Notes under the pieces: generated by a model
The model's input: only the letters and a program-made list of their open reading frames with translations
Told to the model about the DNA's origin: nothing
Databases searched by the model: none
Shown: piece by piece, positions 17,369 to 26,903 of the stretch
Layout of the letters: each line of letters starts with the position of its first letter
Numbering within the stretch: position 1 is the first letter of the stretch
DNA from: Bacteroidetes bacterium HGW-Bacteroidetes-14
Lineage (GTDB): Bacteria; Bacteroidota; Bacteroidia; Bacteroidales; UBA932
Assembly (NCBI GenBank): GCA_002842655.1
Contig: PHDP01000003.1
Location: 1 to 55,019 of the forward strand
Length of the DNA: 55,019 bases
Direction: 5' to 3'
Translations under genes and position numbers: made by a program

Positions 17369-18083
17369 TAACAGAGGCAGCTACCGATACATTGAGGGAG
17401 CCAATTTTTCCGCCAAGCGGAATTCTTGCCTGTTCTGTTGAGAGAGAAAGCAGAGAATCTGATATACCCTTCTCTTCAGAACCCATAATTATTGCAGTCG
17501 GCTTGTTAAAATCTACCTGATAAATTGTCTTTTCTGCCTTTTCGGTTGCGGCAACTATCTGAAAACCGCTTTCCAGCAGGTAATAGAGTGCTGTCTTAAG
17601 ATTTGGAACCTTCGCAGTGGGAACCCTGAGCAATGCACCTGCAGAAGCTTTGATTGCATCGGCATTAACTGCAGCGCCTCCCTTTGCAGGAAGGATTATT
17701 CCGCTGACACCGCCACACTCAGCGCTTCTCGCTGTTGCGCCAAAGTTCCTCACATCGCTCACTCCGTCAAGGAGCAGGATTATTGGAGCAGGCCCTGATG
17801 CAAGTGCTGCTTCAGTAATTGATTCTACTGAAACATATTCAACAGGTGAAATCTGTGCAATAACACCCTGGTGTCTTCCGCGGGTAACTCTGTTGAGTCT
17901 CTCTTCCGGTACGAATTGAACGGGGATTCCTTTATCCTGCAGCAATTTAAGCAGTTTGTGAAATTGAAGCCCGTCCAGCCCTTGTCTGAAAAGAACCTTT
18001 TCAATTTTTTTATTTGATTCTACAGCCTCGGTAACCGGGTGCATACCAAACAGATACTCATTCTTATTTTCCATTTCTTGCAT
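17334..18083 (-). CDS. rlmB: 23S rRNA (guanosine-2'-O)-methyltransferase RlmB-like
   Basis: A 249-residue SPOUT methyltransferase of the RlmB type (Gm2251 in E. coli 23S rRNA). It has an N-terminal substrate-binding domain (EYLFGMHPVTEAVESNKKIE) and SPOUT motifs LLDGVSDVRNFGATARSAE, AIIMGSEEKGIS and IPLGGKIGSLNVSVAASV. A second ATG 9 bases inside (MENKNEYLFG) is an equally plausible start. It is last in the minus-strand run that begins with valS, 12 bases after the ABC-F gene. Its final 35 bases overlap a convergent gene of the same superfamily. Confidence 0.93.
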   Translation of the reverse strand: MQEMENKNEYLFGMHPVTEAVESNKKIEKVLFRQGLDGLQFHKLLKLLQDKGIPVQFVPEERLNRVTRGRHQGVIAQISPVEYVSVESITEAALASGPAPIILLLDGVSDVRNFGATARSAECGGVSGIILPAKGGAAVNADAIKASAGALLRVPTAKVPNLKTALYYLLESGFQIVAATEKAEKTIYQVDFNKPTAIIMGSEEKGISDSLLSLSTEQARIPLGGKIGSLNVSVAASVIIFEAVRQKGV

Positions 18084-18095
18084 AGTAATTTCATT

Positions 18096-20018
18096 TTAAT
18101 GAAGGCCCTCCCACTCTTCCATTTTTGAAGAGAGTTCAGCCTTTAAAACATCGTATTTCTTTATAAGTTCATCGAGTTCTTTACCCGACGGTGATTCCGA
18201 AAGCCTTTTTTCTGCATCAGCAATCTGAGATTCCAGCATCTCTATCGCCTTTTCACATTTTTCTATTGCCTGGCGCCTTCGTTTAACCTCTCTCTCCTCC
18301 TCTTTTTGTTGTTTATAATCAACAGGTTGTGCCGATTCTGTCACGACCGCCTGGCATGAAGGGGACTCCTTAACGGCCTCCGGTTTTCTCTCAATATCAG
18401 AAAAACTTTCGGCCTTTCTTCTTTCAAGAAATTCAGAAATACCCCCGATATGTTCGCGAACTCTTCCGTCTCTGAACTCATAAACCTTGTTTACAAGTCC
18501 TTCGAGAAAATCTCTGTCGTGCGATACAACTACAAGAGTTCCGTCATATTTTGAAAGAGATTGTTTGAGTATCTCCTTAGAACGAATGTCCATATGGTTG
18601 GTGGGTTCGTCAAGAGCAAGAAGGTTATGAGGTTTCAGAATCAGTTTAGCCATGGCAAGCCTTGATCTTTCTCCTCCGCTCAGTACAGCTACCTTTTTCT
18701 CTACATCATCTCCCCTGAATAAAAATGCCCCAAGAATATCTCTGAGTTTAGTACGAATCTCCCCAACGGCTACTTTGTCCAGAGTATCAAATACAGTATC
18801 ATTTTTCTCCATGAGATCTTCCTGATTCTGTGCGTAATAACCTAGAGATACATTGTGCCCGAGGTTTATTGTACCTTCTGTAGCTTCAAGTTCTCCGCAC
18901 ATCATTCTCATGAATGTAGTCTTTCCCTCTCCGTTTCTTCCCACAAGTGCAATCTTCTCTCCCCTTTCAATCACAATATCTGCTCCAGAAAAAACCATTT
19001 TAGGTCCAAAGCTTTTCGCAAGATTCTTTGTCTTTACAGCAACTTGTCCGGAACGGGGAGCAGGAGGAAATTTAACTGACAAAGCAGAGTTATCCTCCTC
19101 TTCAACCTCAATCCTGTCAATCTTCTCAAGCTGTTTGATTCTTGACTGAACCTGATTTGATTTTGTAGCTTTATAGCGAAATCTCTCTATAAACTCTTCG
19201 CTTTTTTCAATAAGTCTCTGCTGATTCTCATACGCTGCCTGCTGCTGACCCATTCGCTCCTTTCTAAGCTCCAGATATCTGGAATAAGGCACCTTGTAGT
19301 CGTGAATTTTGCCAAGCATAATCTCAACAGTTCGGTTAGTTACCCTGTCAAGAAATCTCTTATCGTGAGAGACAAGAACCAGAGAACCTCCGTATGAGGC
19401 AAGATAGTCTTCAAGCCACTGAATAGATTCTATATCAAGGTGGTTTGTAGGCTCGTCAAGCAGCAGAACAGAGGGTTTTGAGAGAAGTATCTTTGCCAGT
19501 TCAATTCTCATATTCCATCCCTGGCTGAAAGTTGATGTAGCCCTCTCCAGCTCGTTGCTTTTGAAACCAAGTCCAATCAGAGTTCTCTCAGCCTCACCCA
19601 CAGGATTGCCTGTTTCGTGAAGATGAAGCTGGTCGCTTAAATCGTTGAGTTTAACTATTAGATTATGGTATTCTTTGCTCTCGTAATCGTCCCTGCTGGC
19701 CAGCTGCTCTGTAACCTTTTCAATCTCGCTTCTCATTTCGAAGAGATGGGCAAATGCCATCATAGCCTCGTCAATCACAGATTTATCTCTGTTGTGTTCC
19801 ATCTGCTGAGGCAGATAGCCAATGGTCTCAGATGACGGGACCATCACTGTACCCTGGGTGGGTACGTTGATTCCTGCAATAATTTTTAAAATTGTAGACT
19901 TTCCGGAACCGTTTTTTCCTACGAGTCCAATTCTGTCTTTATCGCCAATATGAAAATTGACATCGTTGAAGAGCGAATAACCTCCAAACGATACGGTAAG
20001 GTTATTTATCGATATCAC
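18096..20018 (-). CDS. ABC-F family ATP-binding protein (Uup/YheS-like)
   Basis: A 640-residue soluble protein with two ABC cassettes and no membrane segments, typical of ABC-F translation factors that act at the ribosomal E site. The first Walker A is GLVGKNGSGKST (near 33-44), the second is ALVGRNGEGKTT. Signature motifs are FSQGWNMRIELA and LSGGERSRLAMA, and Walker B segments are LLLDEPTNHLD and LALDEPTNHMD. A charged linker separates the cassettes. A coiled-coil tail (about 560-640) is rich in Glu and Lys. The start overlaps the tatC end by 17 bases. The subgroup (Uup versus YheS or a resistance factor) is not certain. Confidence 0.93.
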   Translation of the reverse strand: MISINNLTVSFGGYSLFNDVNFHIGDKDRIGLVGKNGSGKSTILKIIAGINVPTQGTVMVPSSETIGYLPQQMEHNRDKSVIDEAMMAFAHLFEMRSEIEKVTEQLASRDDYESKEYHNLIVKLNDLSDQLHLHETGNPVGEAERTLIGLGFKSNELERATSTFSQGWNMRIELAKILLSKPSVLLLDEPTNHLDIESIQWLEDYLASYGGSLVLVSHDKRFLDRVTNRTVEIMLGKIHDYKVPYSRYLELRKERMGQQQAAYENQQRLIEKSEEFIERFRYKATKSNQVQSRIKQLEKIDRIEVEEEDNSALSVKFPPAPRSGQVAVKTKNLAKSFGPKMVFSGADIVIERGEKIALVGRNGEGKTTFMRMMCGELEATEGTINLGHNVSLGYYAQNQEDLMEKNDTVFDTLDKVAVGEIRTKLRDILGAFLFRGDDVEKKVAVLSGGERSRLAMAKLILKPHNLLALDEPTNHMDIRSKEILKQSLSKYDGTLVVVSHDRDFLEGLVNKVYEFRDGRVREHIGGISEFLERRKAESFSDIERKPEAVKESPSCQAVVTESAQPVDYKQQKEEEREVKRRRQAIEKCEKAIEMLESQIADAEKRLSESPSGKELDELIKKYDVLKAELSSKMEEWEGLH

Positions 20019-20784
20019 GGCAGATTAAAATACTAAATTCATATAACATGTAAAGAGGTGCACCAACAATGAAAAGAGTGAATGCATCTCCGCTTGGTGT
20101 GATTATAGCTGCAATTATTAAAAGAACTGTAAATGCATGTTTTCTGTATTTTTTAAGAAGACTCTTGCTGATAATTCCCATTTTTGAAAGGATAAGAGCA
20201 AGTGCAGGCATCTCAAAAACAACCCCCATAATAAGAATGAGTCTTGTAAACATAGAGATGTAGGACTGAAGAGATATCTGGTTTGGCACATTCGGGCTAA
20301 CCTGATAAGTTCCTAAAAATCTTACGGTAAGAGGAAATACAAAAAAATATCCTACCAGCACTCCAATAAAAAAGAGGATTGATCCAAAAAAGAAGGCTCT
20401 TCTTACAGATCTCTGTTCCTTTTCATACAAACCAGGTTTTATGAACTGCCACAGCTGATACAATATGTACGGAACAGCAAGAATAAAGGCAAGGGTCAGT
20501 GAAACAGAAATATGTATAAAAAACTGGGCAGAGAGCTCAATATTTATGAGATTCAGGCTGAATTCAGACATGCCGGCGGGAGGCAGGCCCACTAAAATGG
20601 CAAGTGCATCAAACCATTTGTATATAATAAACCCGGGCTCAACAGGGGCAAATATAATATCACCAAACAGAAGCTCCTTGGAAAGAAAAATGGGAACAAC
20701 AAGCACCGCAACTGCAATTGCAGAGCGGAACAATACCCTGCGAAGTTCGTCAAGGTGTTCCCAGAATGTCATTTCACCGCTCAC
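20002..20784 (-). CDS. tatC: Sec-independent protein translocase TatC
   Basis: A 260-residue polytopic membrane protein that binds twin-arginine signal peptides. It starts with the family N-terminus MTFWEHLDELRRVLF and has about six membrane segments. The conserved FIKPGLYEKEQRSVRRAFFFGS loop and the FGVVFEMPAL-like segment (MGVVFEMPALALIL) are both present. A roughly 50-residue periplasmic stretch after the first membrane helix (PVEPGFIIYKWFDALAIL) is longer than in E. coli. The start shares one base with the tatA stop. Only one TatA-type protein is adjacent, so a TatAC system is likely. Confidence 0.96.
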   Translation of the reverse strand: MSGEMTFWEHLDELRRVLFRSAIAVAVLVVPIFLSKELLFGDIIFAPVEPGFIIYKWFDALAILVGLPPAGMSEFSLNLINIELSAQFFIHISVSLTLAFILAVPYILYQLWQFIKPGLYEKEQRSVRRAFFFGSILFFIGVLVGYFFVFPLTVRFLGTYQVSPNVPNQISLQSYISMFTRLILIMGVVFEMPALALILSKMGIISKSLLKKYRKHAFTVLLIIAAIITPSGDAFTLFIVGAPLYMLYEFSILICRDIDK

Positions 20785-20987
20785 TATTTTTTTTCCTCTT
20801 TATTCTCTCCGTTATCCTTGATGTCATCTTCAATACCCTTCATTCCATCTTTGAAGCTCTTGACACCTTTTCCGATGCCTTTCATCAGTTCCGGAATTTT
20901 TTTTCCTCCGAACAGAAGAAGTACAATAAGTGCGATGATTATAATCTCAGTTGCACCCAAAGTTCCAAAAAGTAATAAATGATTCAT
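20784..20987 (-). CDS. tatA: Twin-arginine translocase subunit TatA/TatE
   Basis: A 67-residue protein with one N-terminal membrane helix ([17 protein letters not shown]), the [16 protein letters not shown] amphipathic helix and a charged tail, which is the classic TatA pattern. It forms the pore of the Tat pathway in the inner membrane. It lies 18 bases after the thioesterase gene and overlaps tatC by one base. No TatB is visible in the window, so this subunit may serve both roles. Confidence 0.95.
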   Translation of the reverse strand: MNHLLLFGTLGATEIIIIALIVLLLFGGKKIPELMKGIGKGVKSFKDGMKGIEDDIKDNGENKEEKK

Positions 20988-21005
20988 TGTAATGTATTTA
21001 AATAA

Positions 21006-21416
21006 TTAATTTTCAAAAAAAGGTTCAAAAACTTCAACTACAAACTTTGGGGCTCTGGTAGCCTTTCTTGTGTCTGAGTGAATAAAGCCCAAAGTTACAC
21101 TTCCTGAGGCAACTTTTTCTCCTGCGGGGCTGAATATTTCAGTATCTATGGTAATTTTTACCCTCGGGGCATCTTTTATCGTACTTACAACCCTGAGAAC
21201 CTCTCCGACTCTTGCAGGGGTTTTATAATCACACTCAACATGAATAACAGGCATCATGATACCCATCTCCTCAATTTTTTCAATTGGAAGATTGAGGTCC
21301 TTAAGAGCTTTGCTTCTTGCAACCTCAAAATACCTGATGTAGTTTGAATGGTGAACAATTCCCATCAGGTCTGTCTCATAATACCTCACCTCAATTTCTG
21401 TTTCTGAAATATACAT
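21006..21416 (-). CDS. Acyl-CoA thioesterase (4HBT/YbgC family, hot-dog fold)
   Basis: A 136-residue single hot-dog domain. The active-site signature is YYETDLMGIVHHSNYIRYFE, with the catalytic Asp16 and conserved HxxY. The C-terminal half carries the strands ITIDTEIFSPAGEKVASG. Family members hydrolyse short- or medium-chain acyl-CoA and often accompany Tol-Pal genes; here the gene sits between a PCMD lipoprotein gene (3 bases) and tatA (18 bases). Its substrate is not predictable, and its place in this run probably reflects cotranscription rather than pathway. Confidence 0.9.
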   Translation of the reverse strand: MYISETEIEVRYYETDLMGIVHHSNYIRYFEVARSKALKDLNLPIEKIEEMGIMMPVIHVECDYKTPARVGEVLRVVSTIKDAPRVKITIDTEIFSPAGEKVASGSVTLGFIHSDTRKATRAPKFVVEVFEPFFEN

Positions 21417-21419
21417 CTC

Positions 21420-23810
21420 TTATTTTATAATTATAGATCCTTCGGAAGGATTGTAGTAGTTAAGTCTGAAATTGTCAATAACAAGAATTGAACCAGCTGC
21501 CCCCGTAAAATGTAATCCGTCTCTGCTTGAGGTAAAGGAGACTACAATGTGAGTGGGAAGAGAGTTCTCTTTTCCTGCAAGATAATTTATATTTGCCACT
21601 CCCCTGTTCCAGGTTTCCCTCTTTTCATTAACGATAAATTCACCCGAAGCAATTCTGTTCTCTGCAGGCTCTTTGTTTACATCAAATTCAAGGGATGAAT
21701 TATGCTGCCACAACTCTACCCTTGCAACTGCTGCATCTGTACCGGATATATTTACCGGCGGTTCAAATGCCGGAATATTAACTGATGTCAATCTGGGTGC
21801 AGTTCTTACTATCTGGTCACCGGGAGAATACTTATACATAAAGCTGAACGAAAGTGGTTTTTTCTTTCCGTCAAAAAGAACGCCCATTAAAGTCATGTTT
21901 GAAGGATTGTATACATCTCTTGTGAGAATACTGTACCTGAAGTTTCCCAGAAACATACTTCCTGCAGTTAACGAAGTTACAGAGACTATGCTTCCAAAAT
22001 TTACAGTTGTCAAAGCCGTTGATATTTTAGCGGCATAATCAGACTCAAATCCGGAAGTTTTTGTTACTCCCTGCACAGACGGATTATTTGATGAATTCCA
22101 TCCTGAACCGTCGCTTGGTGCAATAGTTTGATCAATCGTGCTGAACTGCGGGTGAGTAATCCAGTTTTCAAAGTTGCTTCCGGGTATCTGAGGCGATTTG
22201 ATAACCCTCAGTGACCACGTTTTTTGCTCCCCGTTTTCTGCATTAATATTAAATAAATATTCTTTACCCTCTTCCAGCCCAATAACTCCGCCAGGAACTA
22301 TTCCTTCGAGGGATGCTCCTGGTGAAAGAGCAAACTGAGGCTTAATCCATAGTTTTCCCTCTTCAGGAAAGAGATCTGCTACTATTGTTATTTTGCCGGA
22401 AGATTGTTCAATGTAGGTTTCATACAGATTATATCCGTATGAAACAGGACCGCATGAAAATCCGGTAACATCTGCCTTGCTGCTGTATGTAGAGTAGCCA
22501 TCTTTAAGTTTAACCCTCCATTTCTCAGCTAATCCTCCCTTAAGAATTAAAAATTCCTTTTCGTCAGACAGACTGCTAAACAGAAGTGAATTGCCCATTC
22601 CATTAATTGTCCCGTTAGTAGTCACCGAAATATTCATAAATTCTGCAGGAAAAAAGCCTGAAACAGAAACAGGAATACTTATGAGTCGCTCTGATTCTGA
22701 TATTTGCACGCTTCCGGTAACAACTTGGTTAGCAGGACTAACAATTTTGTTCCATGAAAATCCGGTGACCTCTATTCTGGTGCCAAATTCTTTTAGTATA
22801 ACATTCCATGTTGCTGAATATCCAGTCATTAAATCACAAAGAATAAGCTTTTCCGCTTTATTCCATTCCGATAAACTGATTTCAGATGTGCGATGTGGCC
22901 AGATTACAGAGATTCCGGCTGCTGTAACAAGATGTAAATCAATCTTTGAAGTGGGTGTTTGTGATCCGTAAATAGAAATATCTCTGTATATTGAAGACTT
23001 TAATACCGTATCAATTTTTAAGTTACCCGATATAACAGATGGTGATATTGCTTTCACTGCATTATTAAGTCTGATTTTTACCTCTTCGGGCACACCTTCG
23101 AAGTTGTTTTCTGCAGGAATAATTATTTTTAGAAAGATTTTCCAGTTTTGAAGTCTGCCGCTTTCACTAATAACCTGAAGTGTGGTGAAAGATCCCGGCT
23201 CGTTAAAGTTGAACTTAGTCCCTGCTGTATAACCAGAAAATGTTGCTCCCGGGGATAATTTAATATCCGGGACCAGCGAGAGAGGAAAGTTAGTTTTATG
23301 TGTGTAAATTGTAACCTCAGATTTAACAGGATCAATATAAGATGCCACCGAAGAGGTATCTGTACCGGAAACTATATAAGAGTTTAATTCCTCAATTTCT
23401 GCAAGGTCACCGGAGGGCAGGATTCTGACAGATACCTGGTATTTTTTTGTAAGTCCGCTTTCTGAAACTACATATAGATACCTGATATTGGCAGGAGAAT
23501 CAAAAGAAAGAAAACCTTCATCATCCGGTCCCAGGATAGCCGGAATTTTACCGGCAGTCTTAAAATCAAGATTTATTTTTGCAGGAAACAGATACTTTCC
23601 AAATCTGAGCGGAAGAATAATCTTCTCTCCTTCAATTACAGGAGTATCGAACTGTAAACCGACCGGAAAAGATGATTTAACTTCTGCAGAGAGAATTACA
23701 TTGCTGTCGCTCAGGGTGCTAACCTTATCGCAGGAGAGAGGCACCCCGGAAGCTGCAGCAAGCAGTATTAATGTAATATACTTAGCAAATCTGCATCGCA
23801 TGATTATCAT
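21420..23810 (-). CDS. PCMD-domain outer-surface lipoprotein with repeated beta-sandwich modules
   Basis: A 796-residue lipoprotein. The signal peptide (YITLILLAAASGVPLSC) gives a lipidated Cys27, or Cys24 if translation begins at the in-frame ATG 9 bases inside. The middle (about 140-540) contains several similar Ig-like beta-sandwich modules, each with an LSPGA- or VTGF-like segment and a closing W-x-hydrophobic strand (for example NWKIFLKI and TWSLRVIK). The C-terminal 250 residues form a PCMD (putative carbohydrate metabolism) domain starting near SNFENWITHPQF. Relatives are surface lipoproteins linked to glycan handling. The start overlaps the valS stop as ATGA, an unusual coupling with a housekeeping gene. 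No SusC/D pair is nearby. Substrate unknown. Confidence 0.82.
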   Translation of the reverse strand: MIIMRCRFAKYITLILLAAASGVPLSCDKVSTLSDSNVILSAEVKSSFPVGLQFDTPVIEGEKIILPLRFGKYLFPAKINLDFKTAGKIPAILGPDDEGFLSFDSPANIRYLYVVSESGLTKKYQVSVRILPSGDLAEIEELNSYIVSGTDTSSVASYIDPVKSEVTIYTHKTNFPLSLVPDIKLSPGATFSGYTAGTKFNFNEPGSFTTLQVISESGRLQNWKIFLKIIIPAENNFEGVPEEVKIRLNNAVKAISPSVISGNLKIDTVLKSSIYRDISIYGSQTPTSKIDLHLVTAAGISVIWPHRTSEISLSEWNKAEKLILCDLMTGYSATWNVILKEFGTRIEVTGFSWNKIVSPANQVVTGSVQISESERLISIPVSVSGFFPAEFMNISVTTNGTINGMGNSLLFSSLSDEKEFLILKGGLAEKWRVKLKDGYSTYSSKADVTGFSCGPVSYGYNLYETYIEQSSGKITIVADLFPEEGKLWIKPQFALSPGASLEGIVPGGVIGLEEGKEYLFNINAENGEQKTWSLRVIKSPQIPGSNFENWITHPQFSTIDQTIAPSDGSGWNSSNNPSVQGVTKTSGFESDYAAKISTALTTVNFGSIVSVTSLTAGSMFLGNFRYSILTRDVYNPSNMTLMGVLFDGKKKPLSFSFMYKYSPGDQIVRTAPRLTSVNIPAFEPPVNISGTDAAVARVELWQHNSSLEFDVNKEPAENRIASGEFIVNEKRETWNRGVANINYLAGKENSLPTHIVVSFTSSRDGLHFTGAAGSILVIDNFRLNYYNPSEGSIIIK

Positions 23811-26458
23811 TTAAGCAGCTCTTCACGGGCTGCCGAGAGTTTCGCGATTTTTGTCTCTGCATCGCTTTTCTTTTTGAATTCCATCTCAACAACATTTTTA
23901 GGAGCACTCTCAACAAATTTCTCATTTGAAAGCTTCTTGTTCACTGCAGACAGGAATCCTGTAAGATGGGCAATGTCAGCGTCTATCTTTGCAATCTCCT
24001 CCTCTTTATTGATGAGGGAAGCAATTGGGAGAAAGAGTTCAATAGTATCAATCATAAATGACGACCCGTTAAGGTCAGATGGCTTTTTCAGGAGAGGATG
24101 GATCTCAGAAATATTTGCCATTTTAAGAATGAATGAATATAACTCTTCAGGTATTGCATTGTCTGTAATATATAACTCAAGAGGCTCTTTAGGAGATATT
24201 CCTTTTGCCTGTCTCAGACTTCTGATTCCGGCAATAGCCTGCTTGGCCTGTTCAGCCTTTATGATAAACTCAGAAGAGTAATTTCCTGCTGCAGGCATTT
24301 TGCATATCATTATACTCTCTCCCTCTTCTCTTTCGGCAATATTCTGCCATAGTTCCTCTGTAATAAATGGCATAAAAGGATGAAGCAACTTCATCAGCTT
24401 TTCAAAAAACTGAATTGTGGCCTCGTATGTGGCTTTGTCAACAGGTTCTCCCTGTGCAGGTTTAATAATTTCCAGATACCAGGCACAGTAATCATCCCAG
24501 AAGAGTTTATAGAGATGCATCAAAGCATCGGAAATCCTGAATTTCTCAAAATGGTCATTAATTACCTCTACAGACTGTGATAACAAAGCATCAAACCATT
24601 TTACTGCGGTTTTTGAACGAAGTGGAGTATGAGCAGATTCATCTGCATTCCAGCTCTTTATAAGTCTGTATGAATTCCAGATTTTGTTTGAGAAGTTTCT
24701 TCCCTGCTCAACCTGACTTTCGTCAAATAAAACATCTGTACCGGCACTGCTGCATAACAGCATACCTACGCGGACGCCATCTGCACCATACAGTTTCATT
24801 AATTCAATCGGGTCAGGTGAATTGCCCAGCGATTTTGACATCTTTCTCCCCTGCTTATCCCTTACTGTTCCTGTAAGGTAAACATTTCTAAATGGCAGAT
24901 CCCCGCAGAATTCATGCCCCGCCATAATCATCCTGGCTACCCAGAAAAAGAGAATTTCAGGAGCTGTAACCAGATCATTAGTTGGATAGTAGTATGCAAG
25001 ATCTCTGTTTGGAGCTTTATCAGGAAAGCCTGGTTTTGACGGGTCAAACACAGATATTGGCCATAACCATGATGAAAACCATGTGTCAAGAACGTCTGGG
25101 TCCTGGTTTAAATCTTCTGATTTTAGACCGGGATTGATTTTTTGTGCAAGAGAAAGAGCTTCCGCCTCATTTGCAGCTACAACTAATTCTCCGTCCGGCA
25201 GGTACCATGCAGGAATACGCTGACCCCACCACAGCTGTCTTGAAATACACCAGTCCTTGACATTTTCCATCCAGTGTCTGTATGTATTTCTGTATTTGTC
25301 AGGAATAAGCTTGATTTTCTCCTCCTCTACATATCTGAGGGCCTCAACTGATGCATCACCCATTTTCATAAACCACTGCAGAGATAATCTTGGTTCAATT
25401 ACCGCATTTGTTCTCTCCGAATAACCAATTTGTGATGTATAGGCCTCCTCTTTTTCAAGGAATCCTCCCTCAGTGAGCATTTTAACAATTTTCTTTCTTG
25501 CAGCAAATCTATCCTCCCCTACTAGTATAATTGCCTTTTCGTTCAGCTTACCCCACTTGTCAAGAATATCGTTAACCGGCAGTTTATGCCTGATGCCAAT
25601 TTCATAGTCATTTATATCGTGAGCGGGAGTTATTTTCAGACAGCCGGTTCCAAAATCCATCGATACATATGAATCTTCAATAATCGGAATCTCTTTTTCT
25701 ATGAGAGGTATTAATACCCTTTTTCCCTTTATTGATGCAAATCTCTCATCTTCCGGATGAATACAAACTGCAGCATCTGCCATGATTGTTTCAGGACGGG
25801 TAGTTGCCACAACTATATAATCTTTTCCGGGTTTTCCGTTTTCTGAAATATAGTATCTGATATAATAGAGCTTCGAAGGGGTCTCTTTATGGATTACCTC
25901 TTCATCACTGACAGCTGTCTGTCCTTCCGGATCCCAGTTTACCATTCTTACTCCGCGGTAAATGAGGCCTTTGTTGTAGTAATGAACAAATGTATTTATT
26001 ACACCCTCGCTGAGTTCAGGATCCATAGTGAAACTGGTTCTGTCCCAGTCACATGATGCTCCCAGCTTTTTAAGCTGCTCAAGTATAATGCCTCCGTGTT
26101 TCTCCTTCCATTCCCACGCGTGGGCAAGGAACTCCTCCCTTGTGATATCTGTTTTTTCAATCCCTTCGCTTTTGAGCTTTGCCACTACTTTAGCTTCAGT
26201 GGCAATGGATGCATGGTCTGTTCCCGGAACCCAGCAAGCATTTTTACCTGTCATTCTTGCCCTTCTTATCAGAACATCCTGAAGTGTATTATTAAGCATG
26301 TGCCCCATATGCAAAACCCCTGTAACATTTGGAGGAGGTATCACAATAGTATATGGTTCTCTCTCGTCAGGTTCTGAATGAAAGTATTTGTTTTTGAGCC
26401 AGTATGAGTACCATTTGTCCTCTGTTAGTGCCGGGTCGTATTTTGCAGGAATCTCCAT
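23807..26458 (-). CDS. valS: Valyl-tRNA synthetase
   Basis: An 883-residue class Ia aminoacyl-tRNA synthetase. The HIGH-type motif is in PPPNVTGVLHMGHMLNN and KMSKS is at 539-543. The editing domain lies between (VVATTRPETIMADAAV). The C-terminal coiled-coil arm typical of ValS is present (IDADIAHLTGFLSAVNKKLS). Length is normal. It is the first gene of a tight minus-strand run down to rlmB, preceded by a TAACTTTGC box. Its TGA overlaps the next start codon. Confidence 0.98.
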   Translation of the reverse strand: MEIPAKYDPALTEDKWYSYWLKNKYFHSEPDEREPYTIVIPPPNVTGVLHMGHMLNNTLQDVLIRRARMTGKNACWVPGTDHASIATEAKVVAKLKSEGIEKTDITREEFLAHAWEWKEKHGGIILEQLKKLGASCDWDRTSFTMDPELSEGVINTFVHYYNKGLIYRGVRMVNWDPEGQTAVSDEEVIHKETPSKLYYIRYYISENGKPGKDYIVVATTRPETIMADAAVCIHPEDERFASIKGKRVLIPLIEKEIPIIEDSYVSMDFGTGCLKITPAHDINDYEIGIRHKLPVNDILDKWGKLNEKAIILVGEDRFAARKKIVKMLTEGGFLEKEEAYTSQIGYSERTNAVIEPRLSLQWFMKMGDASVEALRYVEEEKIKLIPDKYRNTYRHWMENVKDWCISRQLWWGQRIPAWYLPDGELVVAANEAEALSLAQKINPGLKSEDLNQDPDVLDTWFSSWLWPISVFDPSKPGFPDKAPNRDLAYYYPTNDLVTAPEILFFWVARMIMAGHEFCGDLPFRNVYLTGTVRDKQGRKMSKSLGNSPDPIELMKLYGADGVRVGMLLCSSAGTDVLFDESQVEQGRNFSNKIWNSYRLIKSWNADESAHTPLRSKTAVKWFDALLSQSVEVINDHFEKFRISDALMHLYKLFWDDYCAWYLEIIKPAQGEPVDKATYEATIQFFEKLMKLLHPFMPFITEELWQNIAEREEGESIMICKMPAAGNYSSEFIIKAEQAKQAIAGIRSLRQAKGISPKEPLELYITDNAIPEELYSFILKMANISEIHPLLKKPSDLNGSSFMIDTIELFLPIASLINKEEEIAKIDADIAHLTGFLSAVNKKLSNEKFVESAPKNVVEMEFKKKSDAETKIAKLSAAREELLK

Positions 26459-26486
26459 AAAGTGTAATAACTATTAAATCTAAACG

Positions 26487-26495
26487 GCAAAGTTA
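26487..26495 (-). promoter_or_regulatory. -7 box of the valS operon
   Basis: TAACTTTGC on the minus strand, 28 bases before the valS ATG, matches TAnnTTTG. I saw no T-box-like leader in the short 5' region. Confidence 0.65.
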
Positions 26496-26541
26496 AATAT
26501 TTTTATGGAGTGCGCATCAATTCGCTTATCAGAAAAAATCT

Positions 26542-26550
26542 TATATTTGC
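26542..26550 (+). promoter_or_regulatory. -7 box of the DUF3467-etfBA-acyl-CoA dehydrogenase run
   Basis: TATATTTGC matches TAnnTTTG 25 bases before the ATG at 26576. It falls inside an upstream in-frame extension, which argues against the earlier start codon at 26510. Confidence 0.7.
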
Positions 26551-26575
26551 GTACAAAATCATTAACCTAAAAACT

Positions 26576-26884
26576 ATGAGCGCTGATAATGAGCTAAATA
26601 TAGAGCTCAGCAACGAAATTGCACAAGGTTCCTACTCAAATCTTGCAATAATTACACATTCCAGCAGTGAATTTATAATTGATTATATCCGAATGATGCC
26701 GGGGGTACCTAAACCTCAGGTTAACAACAGGATAATCATGACTCCGGAAAATGCAAAGAGACTTCTTTTTGCACTTCAGGATAATATTGCAAAATTTGAA
26801 TCGCAATTCGGAGAGATAGAAGTTCACAACGACCCAAAAGGTGTTATCCCTATGGGCTTCGGAAACAATTCTGCCGAGGCTTAA
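26576..26884 (+). CDS. DUF3467 family small protein
   Basis: A 102-residue protein starting MSADNELNIELS; the start was chosen because a promoter box lies just upstream and an earlier ATG adds a leader unlike the family. It shows the DUF3467 pattern: YSNLAIITHSSSEFIIDY, MPGVPKPQVNNRIIMTP and AKRLLFALQDNI. Function is unknown; it looks like a small cytoplasmic alpha/beta protein without membrane segments. It lies 19 bases upstream of etfB and shares its promoter. Confidence 0.88.
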   Translation: MSADNELNIELSNEIAQGSYSNLAIITHSSSEFIIDYIRMMPGVPKPQVNNRIIMTPENAKRLLFALQDNIAKFESQFGEIEVHNDPKGVIPMGFGNNSAEA

Positions 26885-26903
26885 ACCACTATAAACAAAC
26901 AGT

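Noticed and set aside
26510-26575. Earlier start codon for the DUF3467 protein
   Set aside because: A good TATATTTGC box lies inside this extension and the extra residues do not match the family.
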